A DNA stretch of 64,000 bases from positions 62,001-126,000 of the forward strand of contig JAETTM010000007.1 of NCBI GenBank assembly GCA_021769135.1. Direction: 5' to 3'. A program made the translations under genes and the position numbers. Below, one piece after another: positions 43,678 to 53,169 of this stretch (position 1 is the stretch's first letter; every line of letters begins with the position of its first letter). This stretch comes from Lachnospiraceae bacterium (lineage in GTDB: Bacteria > Bacillota > Clostridia > Lachnospirales > Lachnospiraceae). The notes below the pieces were generated by a model that saw only the letters and a list, made by a program, of their open reading frames with translations, did no database searches and was not told the DNA's origin.

Positions 43678-46056
43678 ATGAACGAAAAAGTATTGCAAAC
43701 CTTAGAATATTACAAAATTATCAATAAGCTTGCCGATAAAGCCGGCTCAGAGCCCGGACGGAAAATGTGCCAAAGCCTACGCCCGCACACTGACCTAAGC
43801 GTCATAAATGAAGCGCAGACCCAGACTTCCGATGCCCTTTCCCGGCTTTTCAGAAAAGGCTCCACCTCTTTTGGCGGCAACAAGGATCTGGGATATACCC
43901 TTAAGTCCTTAAGCATCGGCAGCGCGGTTTCCATCGCGGAACTGCTGAATATTGCCGGCCTGCTGGAAAATGTAAACCGCATTAAAGCCTATGGGAAAAA
44001 CGAACGGGAGGATGATGAAAAAGACTCTTTAGATGATTTTTTTGCCGCTTTAGAACCCCTGGCCTTCCTTTCCCAGGAAATCCGCCGCTGCATCCTGTCC
44101 GAAGACGAAATAAGCGATGATGCCAGCCCGGATTTGAAACATATCCGAAGAAGCATCCGGATTACCAATGACAAGGTCCATTCCCAGCTGACCGGAATGC
44201 TCGGGGGTTCCTGCCGCACATATCTTCAGGATGCGGTTATTACTATGCGCAATGACCGTTACTGCATCCCCGTCAAAGCGGAATATAAAAACCAGGTGCC
44301 TGGCATGATTCATGATCAATCCTCCACCGGCTCTACCCTTTTTATCGAGCCGGCAGCCGTGGTGGCTTTGAACAACCAGCTGAAAGAACTGGCCCTGAAA
44401 GAGCAGGAAGAAATCAAACGTATACTGGCCGACTTAAGCGTCCAGGCTTCCCTGCATGTGGACGCCATTTCCCAAAACCAGAAAATAATGACTCTGCTGG
44501 ATTTTATTTTTGCCAAAGCCTCCCTTGCTATGGAACAAAATGCCACCGTTCCCCTCTTTAATACGGAAGGATATGTGAATATACGTAAAGGCAGGCATCC
44601 CCTGCTGGATAAAAAGAAGGTAGTACCCATTGACGTATATCTTGGCAAAGATTTCGATTTATTGGTTATCACCGGCCCCAACACCGGCGGCAAAACAGTT
44701 TCCCTGAAAACGGTAGGGCTTTTCGCGCTGATGGGCCAATCCGGCCTCCATATCCCTGCTCTGGACCGTTCGGAGCTGCCCGTTTTTACCGAGGTCTATG
44801 CGGATATCGGCGATGAACAAAGCATTGAACAAAGCCTGAGTACCTTTTCTTCCCATATGACACGTATCGTTTCCATCCTGAAACAAGCGGACAGGAACTC
44901 CCTTTGTCTCTTTGACGAGCTGGGGGCAGGCACAGATCCTACTGAAGGTGCCGCGCTGGCCATTGCCATTTTGGATTATCTTCACAAGAAGAATATACGC
45001 ACCATGGCTACCACTCACTACAGCGAGCTAAAGGTATATGCCCTTTCCACCCCTCACGTGGAAAATGCCTGCTGCGAGTTCGATGTGAATACCTTACAGC
45101 CCACATACCGGCTTCTCATCGGCATACCGGGCAAAAGCAATGCTTTCGCAATCTCTTCCAAGCTGGGCCTGCCGGAACATATTATCCAGGCGGCTAAAGC
45201 CCAAATCAGCCAGGAAAACACCAGCTTCGAAGATTTGCTTGCGGATTTGGAACTTAAAAGGGTTACCATCGAAAATGAACGCCTGGAAATCGCCGCATAT
45301 AAGGAAGAAGTCAAGCAGCTGAAAGAAAAATTACAGACGAAACAGGACAAAATACAGGAAACCAAAGATAAAATCCTCCGGGAAGCCAACGAAAAAGCAC
45401 GGGATATCCTTCAGGAAGCCAAAGATGTGGCCGATGAAACCATTCGGATATTCCAGAAAGCCGGCCCGGGGGCTTCTATGAAGGACCTTGAAAGGACAAG
45501 GGAACAAGTGCGGGAAAAAATTTCCGGGCACAACAGCAAGCTTTCCATCCAGCCCGGACAGCCCAGAAAGAAACCGCCTGCGCCCAAACAGCTGAAACTG
45601 GGCGACAGCGTAAAAATCCTTTCCATGGGCTTAAAAGGTACGGTAAGCTCCCTTCCCGACCATAAGGGCAACCTTTTTGTCCAATGCGGCATCATCCGCT
45701 CGCAAACAAATATTAATGATATTATTCTATTAGAAGACGAACCGGTGACAAAACCGTCGTTTTCGCCCCGTTCCGCCTCAAATGGCATGAAAATGTCCAA
45801 GTCCTATACCATTTCCCCGGAAATCAATCTTTTGGGAAAAACAGTGGACGAAGCCTTGGCCGAACTGGATAAATATTTGGACGACGCCTATCTTTCCCAC
45901 CTTTCCAGCGTACGCATTGTGCACGGCAAGGGAACCGGGGCACTTCGGAAAGCCGTTCATGGGCATCTGAAAAAAGTGAAGTATATCCAGTCCTTCCGGC
46001 TGGGGGAGCATGGAGAAGGCGACGCTGGCGTCACAATCGCTACGTTTAAATCTTAA
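43678..46056 (+). CDS. mutS2: MutS2 family ATPase/nuclease
   Basis: 792 residues. The MutS core lacks the mismatch-recognition domains. The ATPase is clear: Walker A ITGPNTGGKTVSLKTVGLFA, Walker B CLFDELGAGTDPTEGAALA and ATTHYSELKVYA. A long coiled coil (YKEEVKQLKEKLQTKQDKIQ) links to a C-terminal Smr domain (INLLGKTVDEALAELDKYLD, RIVHGKGTGALRKAVHGHLK). MutS2 suppresses recombination and, in Bacillus, splits collided ribosomes. Length is standard. The gene is monocistronic, followed by a hairpin at 46057-46093. Confidence 0.95.
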   Translation: MNEKVLQTLEYYKIINKLADKAGSEPGRKMCQSLRPHTDLSVINEAQTQTSDALSRLFRKGSTSFGGNKDLGYTLKSLSIGSAVSIAELLNIAGLLENVNRIKAYGKNEREDDEKDSLDDFFAALEPLAFLSQEIRRCILSEDEISDDASPDLKHIRRSIRITNDKVHSQLTGMLGGSCRTYLQDAVITMRNDRYCIPVKAEYKNQVPGMIHDQSSTGSTLFIEPAAVVALNNQLKELALKEQEEIKRILADLSVQASLHVDAISQNQKIMTLLDFIFAKASLAMEQNATVPLFNTEGYVNIRKGRHPLLDKKKVVPIDVYLGKDFDLLVITGPNTGGKTVSLKTVGLFALMGQSGLHIPALDRSELPVFTEVYADIGDEQSIEQSLSTFSSHMTRIVSILKQADRNSLCLFDELGAGTDPTEGAALAIAILDYLHKKNIRTMATTHYSELKVYALSTPHVENACCEFDVNTLQPTYRLLIGIPGKSNAFAISSKLGLPEHIIQAAKAQISQENTSFEDLLADLELKRVTIENERLEIAAYKEEVKQLKEKLQTKQDKIQETKDKILREANEKARDILQEAKDVADETIRIFQKAGPGASMKDLERTREQVREKISGHNSKLSIQPGQPRKKPPAPKQLKLGDSVKILSMGLKGTVSSLPDHKGNLFVQCGIIRSQTNINDIILLEDEPVTKPSFSPRSASNGMKMSKSYTISPEINLLGKTVDEALAELDKYLDDAYLSHLSSVRIVHGKGTGALRKAVHGHLKKVKYIQSFRLGEHGEGDAGVTIATFKS

Positions 46057-46093
46057 GGGGCAAAGCAGGGCTGCGTTTATAGTCTTTGGCCCC
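46057..46093 (+). terminator. Weak hairpin after mutS2
   Basis: GGGGCAAAG and CTTTGGCCCC pair (one bulge) with an 18-nt loop; only ATTAAA follows, so termination is likely but inefficient. Confidence 0.45.
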
Positions 46094-46167
46094 ATTAAAG
46101 GTCGCATAAAAATGAATTGCTTTAAATTTTTTTAAATATGGTTTCTAAGTAAGGAGGTCGAACCGAA

Positions 46168-46875
46168 ATGGTCAGCAAGCAGAAAATATTGGTGGTGGAT
46201 GATGATAATAATATTGCAGAGCTAATTGCTTTATATCTTACTAAGGAGTGTTTTGAAACGATGATAGTCAATGACGGGGAATCGGCTTTATCGGCGGTGG
46301 ACTCTTTTTCGCCGAACCTTATTCTTCTGGATTTGATGCTTCCTGGCATCGACGGTTACCAGGTCTGCAGGGAGGTGCGGGCGAAATCTTCCATACCCAT
46401 TATTATGCTTTCCGCCAAAGGAGAAATATTCGACAAAGTCTTAGGGCTGGAGCTGGGGGCGGACGATTACATGGAAAAGCCTTTTGACTCCAAAGAACTG
46501 GTGGCCCGGGTAAAAGCTGTGCTGCGCAGATATAAACCCGCCCCTGCTGCCCCCGCCGCCTCCAACATTAAAAGCGTGGAATATCCCGATTTGATTATCA
46601 ACCAGACCAATTATTCCGTAATTTATATGGGGAAAAATGTGGATATGCCCCCCAAAGAGTTGGAGCTTCTCTATTTTCTCGCTTCTTCCCCCAACCATGT
46701 ATTTACCAGGGAGCAGCTTCTTGACCAGATATGGGGATATGAATATATCGGGGATACCCGTACTGTGGATGTGCATATCAAACGCCTTAGGGAAAAAATA
46801 AAAGATCACGCTTCCTGGCGCATCAACACGGTATGGGGCGTAGGATATAAATTTGAGGTCAGGACACCCATTTAG
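46168..46875 (+). CDS. OmpR-family response regulator
   Basis: 235 residues, AAGGAGG upstream. Receiver domain with acidic pair ILVVDDDNNIAELIALYL, phosphoacceptor Asp in LILLDLMLPGIDGYQVCREV, and Lys in DYMEKPFDSKELVARVKAVL. The C-terminal winged helix shows MPPKELELLYFLASSPNHVF, REQLLDQIWGYEYIGDTRTV and DVHIKRLREKIKDHASWRIN. The kinase gene follows 68 bp later, forming a two-component pair, probably for envelope stress or antimicrobial sensing (family-level guess only). Confidence 0.93.
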   Translation: MVSKQKILVVDDDNNIAELIALYLTKECFETMIVNDGESALSAVDSFSPNLILLDLMLPGIDGYQVCREVRAKSSIPIIMLSAKGEIFDKVLGLELGADDYMEKPFDSKELVARVKAVLRRYKPAPAAPAASNIKSVEYPDLIINQTNYSVIYMGKNVDMPPKELELLYFLASSPNHVFTREQLLDQIWGYEYIGDTRTVDVHIKRLREKIKDHASWRINTVWGVGYKFEVRTPI

Positions 46876-46943
46876 CCCCATCAGGGTCATCGCTTTCGCA
46901 ATTGCCGATCATATGCTATAAGGAAAGGAATCATATTGGAACT

Positions 46944-48368
46944 ATGAGAAAGACTCTATACGCAAAATTTATACTGGGATACATCATCTTCGGCTTTTTC
47001 GGTTTCGTTGTGGTTGCCACTTTCGTTTCCAATATGACTCTGGAACATCTGAAAAGGGAAAGGGCGGAGGCCCTATATACAGAAGCCAATTTAATCGCCA
47101 AAACATACGCTTCGGACTTGTACAACAGCGAAACTTCCCTAGATACGGTGAAGCGGCAGTTGGATGCTCTGGATACTTATCTGTCCGCCACCATTTGGAT
47201 TATCAATCCTTCCGGCCGTATGGTACTGGATTCTTCTGCGCCGGTGGATTTGGAAAATGAAGTGGTGATTGAAAATTTCAACCCTACGGCTGCCTCCGGT
47301 TCTTATTATATTGTTGGCAATTTTTTCGGTTACTTCGACGAGCAGATGCTCAGCGTGTTTTCGCCCATCACCAATAATTTCAGGGTCAAAGGCTATGTGG
47401 TCATCCACACGCCCATGAAGGCCATTCAGGCCTCCTGCAACAGCCTTTTAAATATATCCTATATTATGCTGGTGATTCTTTTCCTGCTTTCCTTAATCAT
47501 CCTGATTTTCTTTACGGAAATCGTATATCTGCCCCTGCGCAAAATCACAGAGGCTACGGAGCAGTATGCCAGCGGCAATATGCACTACGAATTCCAGTTG
47601 GACAGTGAAGATGAAATCGGCTATCTTGCCGCCACCCTGTCCTATATGGCAAGCGAAATCGCCCGTTCCGAAGATGACCAGAAGAAGTTCGTCGCCAATG
47701 TCTCCCATGACTTCCGCTCCCCCCTGACCTCCATCAAGGGCTATCTGGAAGCCATGCTGGACGGCACCATCCCGCCCGAGATGTATGAGAAATATTTAAA
47801 TATCGTCCTGAACGAAACCGACCGCCTCACCAAACTGACCAACGGCCTGCTCACCCTTAACAATATCAATACGAAAGGAATGCTTTTGGATTGGACGGAT
47901 TTCGACCTGAACCAGGTCATCCGGGATACTGCCGCCGCCTTTGAAGGTATCTGCAGGCAGAAGTCCATTGCCATCAGCCTCCTGCTCACCGGGGAAGTGA
48001 TTTACGTCCATGCGGATATGGGCAAAATCCAGCAGGTTTTCTACAACCTCCTGGACAACGCCATTAAATTCAGCCACAACGATTCCATTATCAAAATCGA
48101 AACCAATGAAAAGAGCAACAAAGTTTATATTTCCGTCAAAGACAGCGGCATCGGCATACCAAAGGACGATTTAAAGCTTATCTGGAACCGTTTTTACAAA
48201 TCCGACGCTTCCAGGGGAAAAGATAAAAAAGGAACCGGCCTGGGCCTTTCCATCACAAGGGAAATCATCCATGCCCATGGGGAGCATATCAATGTAATCA
48301 GCACCGAAGGGGAAGGCTCCGAGTTCGTTTTCTCCCTTCCGGTTTCGGATTTGGAAGAGGATGAGTGA
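46944..48368 (+). CDS. Sensor histidine kinase
   Basis: About 474 residues from MRKTLYAKFI. Two membrane helices (~10-35 and ~170-195) flank an extracytoplasmic sensor domain, followed by HAMP (PLRKITEATEQYASGNMHYE). The kinase core has FVANVSHDFRSPLTSIKGYL (phospho-His), YNLLDNAIKFSHND (N box), DSGIGIPKDDLKLIWNRFYK and GTGLGLSITREIIHAHG (G boxes). It is the partner of the upstream OmpR-type regulator. Ligand unknown. The ribosome site is weak (GGA close to the ATG). Confidence 0.92.
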   Translation: MRKTLYAKFILGYIIFGFFGFVVVATFVSNMTLEHLKRERAEALYTEANLIAKTYASDLYNSETSLDTVKRQLDALDTYLSATIWIINPSGRMVLDSSAPVDLENEVVIENFNPTAASGSYYIVGNFFGYFDEQMLSVFSPITNNFRVKGYVVIHTPMKAIQASCNSLLNISYIMLVILFLLSLIILIFFTEIVYLPLRKITEATEQYASGNMHYEFQLDSEDEIGYLAATLSYMASEIARSEDDQKKFVANVSHDFRSPLTSIKGYLEAMLDGTIPPEMYEKYLNIVLNETDRLTKLTNGLLTLNNINTKGMLLDWTDFDLNQVIRDTAAAFEGICRQKSIAISLLLTGEVIYVHADMGKIQQVFYNLLDNAIKFSHNDSIIKIETNEKSNKVYISVKDSGIGIPKDDLKLIWNRFYKSDASRGKDKKGTGLGLSITREIIHAHGEHINVISTEGEGSEFVFSLPVSDLEEDE

Positions 48369-48532
48369 TTTTTCCAATATTATTGACTTTTTCCTTTCAA
48401 AATAGTATGATTTTTCCATATAATACCTTTAGTTCAACGGCACCGGGGCATGCCATGAAACGCCTGATTTTCCATGCGCCCTGGGCATCAACGAGCGCCC
48501 CTGATTCCAGCTGTGGGCCGGGCGGCGCGGAA

Positions 48533-49039
48533 ATGAGTGAATCTATGGCTTATCCGACTCTTTATCGAAAACGAATTATGCCCGATGAATGCGTGCTTCT
48601 TAAAGATGACATCGTTATCAGCTGCAGCGAGGATATCCTCATCACCAAATGGAACGCCATCCATCCCAAAAAGGATCTTCATCACGGCTATTCATGCTAT
48701 TTTCTGAAAGAGGGGATAAAACTGAGTAAATTTTACCGCAAAGACAGTTCCCTGATGTATTGGTATTTTGATATTGTAGAGTACTATTATAATAAAGAAA
48801 ACAATTCTTTGATTTCCCTTGATTTGCTTGCAGATGTCATTGTATATCCCGATGGCTTTGTAAAAGTACTGGATTTGGATGAACTTGCCGAAGCCTTGGA
48901 AAAAGGCACTTTATCAGAAGAGCTGCTGAAAAAATGCCTTTTCCGTCTCAACAAGCTGCTGGAAAACATCTATAGCGGCCATTTTCCTATGTTGAAAAAA
49001 TATATCGATGATGCGGAAAATGAACCTATGCCTTTTTAA
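48533..49039 (+). CDS. DUF402 domain protein
   Basis: About 168 residues from MSESMAYPTL. DUF402 signatures: YRKRIMPDECVLLKDDIVIS, the beta-barrel strand ITKWNAIHPKKDLHHGYSCY, FLKEGIKLSKFYRKDSSLMYWYFDI (read as FLKEGIKLSKFYRKDSS / LMYWYFDI), and DLLADVIVYPDGFVKVLDLDEL. Some family members hydrolyse nucleoside phosphates or act in RNA metabolism (Ntdp, FAU-1-like). The precise role here is not known. A longer open frame exists upstream but has no ribosome site. The 3' end overlaps the opposite-strand transglutaminase gene by 14 bp. Confidence 0.8.
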   Translation: MSESMAYPTLYRKRIMPDECVLLKDDIVISCSEDILITKWNAIHPKKDLHHGYSCYFLKEGIKLSKFYRKDSSLMYWYFDIVEYYYNKENNSLISLDLLADVIVYPDGFVKVLDLDELAEALEKGTLSEELLKKCLFRLNKLLENIYSGHFPMLKKYIDDAENEPMPF

Positions 49040-49958
49040 GCAGAGGAAGGTTATCCCACTCCCCCACCAAAGGGCTGTTCAGAACCCGGAACTTCCGGTT
49101 GGTTTCCCATAACCGCTTTAGGGCAGGAAAATTTTCCTCCGGCTCAAGAAGCAGTTCCGCCAGCCTATCCAGTTCACACATATCGTCTTCCGAAAGGGCC
49201 TCGAATTTCCCATCCACATAACAGGGCTGGAACAGATAGGATATTTCATCGTTCATCAGCGCGTGGAAATCGTAAAAAAGATAACGGATAATCGCTTTCA
49301 GGGAGCATGTGCCTAAACCATCGGCATAAATAAACTCCGTGCCGTCCGTTCTTCCTCTGCGGGTATCCAGCCATGCTTTGGCTGCCCAGTCGAATTCCCC
49401 TTCCTTCATATCATATTGCCTTATCCTCGCGCCCGCCGGAACCCCGTCATAAAAGCCATCCCCATCTATGGTAATCCAACGTTCTTCCCCATCGCTCCAC
49501 ACTTGGTTAATCCAATGGTCCATGGAAATCCCTTCCCCAAAGTATGGGGCGAACCCGGCACGGCTCCTGCATGGAATCCCCTTCGCCTTATAAATAGCGG
49601 AAATCAACACCGATACATACCGGCAGGTCAGTATCATTTTATTTTCCACCAGCCTGTCCTCCACAAACCCCCGCGGGTCAAGGCGAAACAATTCCGCCGT
49701 TATCGCAGGAACTGTCAGGAAAATATCGTCCTCGCACCTGGCCCGATACCAGGGGTACCTTGTCATATCCCCATAACGGAGGTCCGCATTGGCATTGGTA
49801 TTCCCTTCCCGCAAAGTCACCCGATGGACAATCTGATGGGAAATCAGGTTCCCCAACTTTTCGGGCTCGTCAGGAAGGCTGCAGAAATAGTCTTTATATG
49901 GTCCTGCATAAGTATAAGAGCCGGTTTCAAGATAATGTTTTTTCAGTTCAGGATTCAT
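49026..49958 (-). CDS. Transglutaminase-like cysteine protein
   Basis: 310 residues, AAAGGAGAGG upstream. The transglutaminase-like triad is visible: Cys in NKMILTCRYVSVLISAIYKAK (as NKMILTCRYVS / VLISAIYKAK), His in GISMDHWINQVWSD, and Asp in RWITIDGDGFYD. No signal peptide, so it is cytoplasmic. Proteins of this kind (PF01841) hydrolyse or modify amide bonds; the target is unknown. The length and tryptophan-rich context are normal for stand-alone clostridial members. Confidence 0.85.
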   Translation of the reverse strand: MNPELKKHYLETGSYTYAGPYKDYFCSLPDEPEKLGNLISHQIVHRVTLREGNTNANADLRYGDMTRYPWYRARCEDDIFLTVPAITAELFRLDPRGFVEDRLVENKMILTCRYVSVLISAIYKAKGIPCRSRAGFAPYFGEGISMDHWINQVWSDGEERWITIDGDGFYDGVPAGARIRQYDMKEGEFDWAAKAWLDTRRGRTDGTEFIYADGLGTCSLKAIIRYLFYDFHALMNDEISYLFQPCYVDGKFEALSEDDMCELDRLAELLLEPEENFPALKRLWETNRKFRVLNSPLVGEWDNLPLLKKA

Positions 49959-50077
49959 ATTCCTCTCCTTTCTTTGCTTTTACGCATTTGAGCTAAAAAC
50001 TTAATTTCCATAATAGCAAAACGAAAAGAAATGCTCCCGCTTTTTCCTGTCTTCTTTTGGCATTTTTTATTCCAGCC

Positions 50078-51250
50078 TCAATAAAAAATATGCCCTCCAA
50101 TCCGTATCCCGTTCAATCCTTCAATCGGCGTACGGAAATATACGCAATTCCCTACATTCGTATTTCCCCTCATAGCGTCGTCCGCGGCCTGATAGCAGCT
50201 GGCCGTCGCGGAGCCGCCAGCCAAAGCCGCTGCCAGCCGCCCGCTGGCCACAGGAGAAAACTGGCCGCCCTGATAGATTACCCCTACTACCGAATCCGGA
50301 TATACGGAACTGAGCACCCGGTTAATAACCACGGAGCCGACCCCTAACTGGCCGGCATAGCTTTCCCCTCCGGCCTCGCAATAAATCAGACTGGCCAGCA
50401 GATACCTGTCCCCCTCCGCAAAGCTCACTTCCGAAATATCCCTCCAGGCAGACTGAGCCGCCAGCTGGGATAAACGGATTTCTTCCGCCAGCTTTTCCTG
50501 CAGCTGTTTTATTTTTTCCTCCTGCTCCACCATCTGCTGCTCATAGGCAAGGGCTTCCGATTCGGCTTGGGAAATTTCATTCTTTTTTCCCGCCACACTG
50601 GTAGCGGTCTGGCTTACCAAACCGGATACCTGGCTTTTTTCCACTTCGATTTGTGCCCGGTAGTCATCCAGTTCCTCTTTCTCTTCCTCCAGCTTGGCTT
50701 CCGCCTCCTGTATTTTTTCTTTTATTTCAATGTATTCTTCCAGCTTTTTACGGTCATAGGCTGAAAGCTGCTCAATATAATCGCTGCGGTTCAGGAAATC
50801 GGCAAAACTGGCGGACGAAAAAAACACCTCCAGCATAATATAATCCTGGGTTTCATACATGAACTGAATCCTTTTCTTCATGCATTCGTACTGCCACTCT
50901 TCCGTGGCCTTTGCATCTGCCAGCTCCGCTTTCGTCACCTCTATCTCGGCTTTTTTATCCTCTATTAAGCCTTCCAATTCTTCCAGCTTCTCGCTTACTT
51001 CCTGAAGCTGGCCATTCAGCGTATTCAGCTTGCTCTGCAATGCAGCCTTCTCCTCGTTCAGGTCTTCCAGTTCTTCTTTCGTCTGCCCCAATTCGGCTTC
51101 CGTCTTTTTCTTTTCTTCTTCCGCCTCCTGCAGTTTCTTTCTGGTGGATGCCGTCGCATGCACCCTCTCTGCATCCATCTCAAGGAAGCCCCCGATGAGC
51201 AGCGCTGCCGCCAGCACTGCCGCCACCTTCCGTTTTCCTGTACGATTCAT
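50078..51250 (-). CDS. Secreted coiled-coil protein with SleB-like cell-wall hydrolase domain
   Basis: 390 residues. A signal peptide (VAAVLAAALLIGGF, residues ~8-25) and a long coiled coil (~35-245) rich in Glu/Lys (KKKTEAELGQTKEELEDLNE) are reminiscent of CwlO/EnvC-type proteins. The C-terminal ~115 residues form a Hydrolase_2/SleB domain: YLLASLIYCEAGGESYAGQL with the catalytic Glu, VGSVVINRVLSSVYPDSV and NTNVGNCVYFRTP. This lytic-transglycosylase-like enzyme acts on peptidoglycan. Probably used in growth or sporulation; which of the two is not decided here. Confidence 0.88.
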   Translation of the reverse strand: MNRTGKRKVAAVLAAALLIGGFLEMDAERVHATASTRKKLQEAEEEKKKTEAELGQTKEELEDLNEEKAALQSKLNTLNGQLQEVSEKLEELEGLIEDKKAEIEVTKAELADAKATEEWQYECMKKRIQFMYETQDYIMLEVFFSSASFADFLNRSDYIEQLSAYDRKKLEEYIEIKEKIQEAEAKLEEEKEELDDYRAQIEVEKSQVSGLVSQTATSVAGKKNEISQAESEALAYEQQMVEQEEKIKQLQEKLAEEIRLSQLAAQSAWRDISEVSFAEGDRYLLASLIYCEAGGESYAGQLGVGSVVINRVLSSVYPDSVVGVIYQGGQFSPVASGRLAAALAGGSATASCYQAADDAMRGNTNVGNCVYFRTPIEGLNGIRIGGHIFY

Positions 51251-51280
51251 CCTTCTACCCGCCTTATAATTACTCAGTAG

Positions 51281-51373
51281 TCAAAAACCCCGCCGCAAAG
51301 GGCGGGGTTTTTGACCCTCGCGGCATTCGCCAAATATACGCGTGAGCGCGTCTACTTGGCTCATTGCTCGCAG
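51281..51373. repeat. Interspersed repeat copy A with strong terminator hairpin
   Basis: Contains an 11-bp GC-rich hairpin (AACCCCGCC...GGGCGGGGTT, 51286-51310) flanked by A/T runs, then GACCCTCGCGGCATTCGCCAAAT and ...ACTTGGCTCATTGCTCGCAGG-type sequence. It serves as the end of the minus-strand run ywlC-rpiB-upp-dCMP deaminase. Related copies lie at 57176-57268 and 63771-63870. Confidence 0.7.
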
Positions 51374-51398
51374 GAATTAAAAGTACTCTTTCGCACCC

Positions 51399-51878
51399 CT
51401 ACATATCCAGCTCCACTTTCCGTCCTGTTTTCTGGTATTGGTAATACCTCACCCCTGCCGCGTCCAGCATTCTCTTCGATGCCCTTGTGCTGGGCGAATC
51501 CGCATATTTATCGCTGTCATATACGATTGTTTTTATCCCGGCCTGGATAATGGCTTTCGCACATTCATTGCAGGGGAACAAGGAAACATATATTTTTGCC
51601 CCTTCCAGACTGCCGCCCCGGTAATTGAGTATAGCATTCAGTTCACTGTGGGTTACGTAGGAATATTTCGTATTGTATTCCTCCCCTTCCCTCTCCCAAG
51701 GGAATTCATCATCCGAGCACCCGGCGGGAAAGCCATTGTAACCCATGGACAATATTTTGTTATCCTCGCTGACGATGCAGGCCCCCACCTGCGTATGGGG
51801 ATCTTTGGAACGCAGGCCCGACAGCATGGATACCCCCATAAAATATTCATCCCACGATATATAGTTTTGCCTTTTCAT
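51399..51878 (-). CDS. dCMP deaminase family protein (ComEB-like)
   Basis: 159 residues. Zinc-dependent deaminase motifs: VTHSELNAILNYRG with the metal-binding His and catalytic Glu, and SLFPCNECAKAIIQAGIKTI with the PCxxC pair. Also DKILSMGYNGFPAGC-like (here NKILSMGYNGFPAGC), typical of dCMP deaminases and ComEB. Converts dCMP to dUMP for dTTP supply. It lies 21 bp downstream of upp, with which it is likely co-transcribed. Confidence 0.92.
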   Translation of the reverse strand: MKRQNYISWDEYFMGVSMLSGLRSKDPHTQVGACIVSEDNKILSMGYNGFPAGCSDDEFPWEREGEEYNTKYSYVTHSELNAILNYRGGSLEGAKIYVSLFPCNECAKAIIQAGIKTIVYDSDKYADSPSTRASKRMLDAAGVRYYQYQKTGRKVELDM

Positions 51879-51899
51879 AATGACCTCTTTTCACGTTTT

Positions 51900-52529
51900 T
51901 TATTTCGTGCCGAATATCCTGTCGCCGGCATCCCCAAGCCCCGGAACAATATATCCGTGATCGTTCAGCTTCTCATCCAAAGCCCCGATATACATATCCA
52001 CATCGGGATGTACCTGCTTCATCCGCTCCACCCCTTCCGGAGCCGCTATAATGCACATGAAATGTATATTTTTACACCCTTTATCTTTCAGCATTTGGAT
52101 AGCCGCCACAGATGAACCGCCCGTTGCCAGCATCGGGTCAACCACAAACACTTCCCTTTCCGCACAGTCCGCCGGAAGCTTGCAGTAATACTCTACCGGC
52201 TCCAAAGTTTCCGGATCCCTATACAGGCCGATGTGTCCTACCTTTGCCGCCGGAATCAATTCCAGCACGCCGTCCACCATCCCCAGGCCGGCGCGGAGGA
52301 TGGGCACAATCGCCATCTTTTTCCCCCTTAAAGCCATCACCGTCGTTTCACAGATAGGCGTCTCTATCTGAATCTCCGTTAATTTCAAATCCCGTGTAGC
52401 CTCATAGCAGATAAGCATCGCGATTTCGCTGATTGTCTGCCGGAAATCTTTCGTTCCAGTCTGCTTCCTTCTGATATAACCAATCTTGTGCTGAATTAAC
52501 GGATGATCCATAATTACTACTTTTGCCAT
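51900..52529 (-). CDS. upp: Uracil phosphoribosyltransferase
   Basis: 209 residues from [10 protein letters not shown]. Signatures: [40 protein letters not shown] and the PRPP-binding loop [20 protein letters not shown], with the C-terminal [13 protein letters not shown]. Converts uracil plus PRPP to UMP. The leader contains a copy of the GCCGCGCAG repeat (52539-52620), leaving ~10 bp to the ATG. Part of the ywlC-rpiB-upp-dCMP deaminase run. Confidence 0.96.
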   Translation of the reverse strand: MAKVVIMDHPLIQHKIGYIRRKQTGTKDFRQTISEIAMLICYEATRDLKLTEIQIETPICETTVMALRGKKMAIVPILRAGLGMVDGVLELIPAAKVGHIGLYRDPETLEPVEYYCKLPADCAEREVFVVDPMLATGGSSVAAIQMLKDKGCKNIHFMCIIAAPEGVERMKQVHPDVDMYIGALDEKLNDHGYIVPGLGDAGDRIFGTK

Positions 52530-52538
52530 ATTTAACCC

Positions 52539-52620
52539 CATTTCTGCGCGGCTTTCTGTGCTCAAATCCATTTGGGTTCATCAAGTTTGCGAATACCGCG
52601 CAGACACAAACTTGGGATTG
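52539..52620. repeat. GCCGCGCAG leader repeat, copy 1
   Basis: Contains TTTCTGCGCGGCTTT and, 45 bp away, CAAGTTTGCGAATACCGCGCAGAC; the GCGCGG and CCGCGC parts can pair. The same pair of blocks recurs at 63737-63868. Both copies lie directly upstream of minus-strand genes (upp, and the PTS gene). Confidence 0.6.
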
Positions 52621-52665
52621 AAAATTTTCAATCTTCTCCATTTCAAAGTGCCTTAAAAAATTTAT

Positions 52666-53118
52666 CTACTTCATTGTCTCTTCTTCCAGAGCGGCTATCT
52701 TTGCCACCCTCCTGCAATGCTTCTCTTCGCCTGAAAAAGCGGTATCCAAAAATGTTTCCACAATCCCAAGCGCTAAGTTCGTCCCTACAATGCCCGCGCC
52801 CATAGCCAGCATATTCGCGTCGTTATGCTCCCGCGTCAGCCTTGCGGATACGCTGTCAGCGCACAATGCGCACCTGATACCCTTTATCTTATTAGCCGTA
52901 ATGGATATCCCGATTCCTGTAGTACATATCACAATCCCCTTTTCATATTCCCCGTTCGCCACCGCTCTGGCCACCGCCGCCCCGAATTCCGGATAATCGC
53001 AGGACTTCGTATCCATGCATCCGAAATCCTTATAGGAAATCCCTCTCCTTTCCAGATATTTCATGACCTCCTGCTTCAATTCATATCCGCCGTGGTCACT
53101 TCCCAATGCAATGTTCAT
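52666..53118 (-). CDS. rpiB: Ribose-5-phosphate isomerase B
   Basis: 150 residues, start at the ATG after AGGAGGGAGATATTG. RpiB/LacAB motifs: IALGSDHGGYELKQEVMKYL, CDYPEFGAAVARAVANGE, GIVICTTGIGISITANKIKG with the active-site Cys and His-equivalent residues, and RLTREHNDANMLAMGAGIVG. Interconverts ribose-5-phosphate and ribulose-5-phosphate in the pentose phosphate pathway. It lies 52 bp after ywlC and 137 bp before upp. Confidence 0.95.
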   Translation of the reverse strand: MNIALGSDHGGYELKQEVMKYLERRGISYKDFGCMDTKSCDYPEFGAAVARAVANGEYEKGIVICTTGIGISITANKIKGIRCALCADSVSARLTREHNDANMLAMGAGIVGTNLALGIVETFLDTAFSGEEKHCRRVAKIAALEEETMK

Positions 53119-53169
53119 CAATATCTCCCTCCTGTTATTTCTGCCTTTTTAACATCCATTTTTACTTAT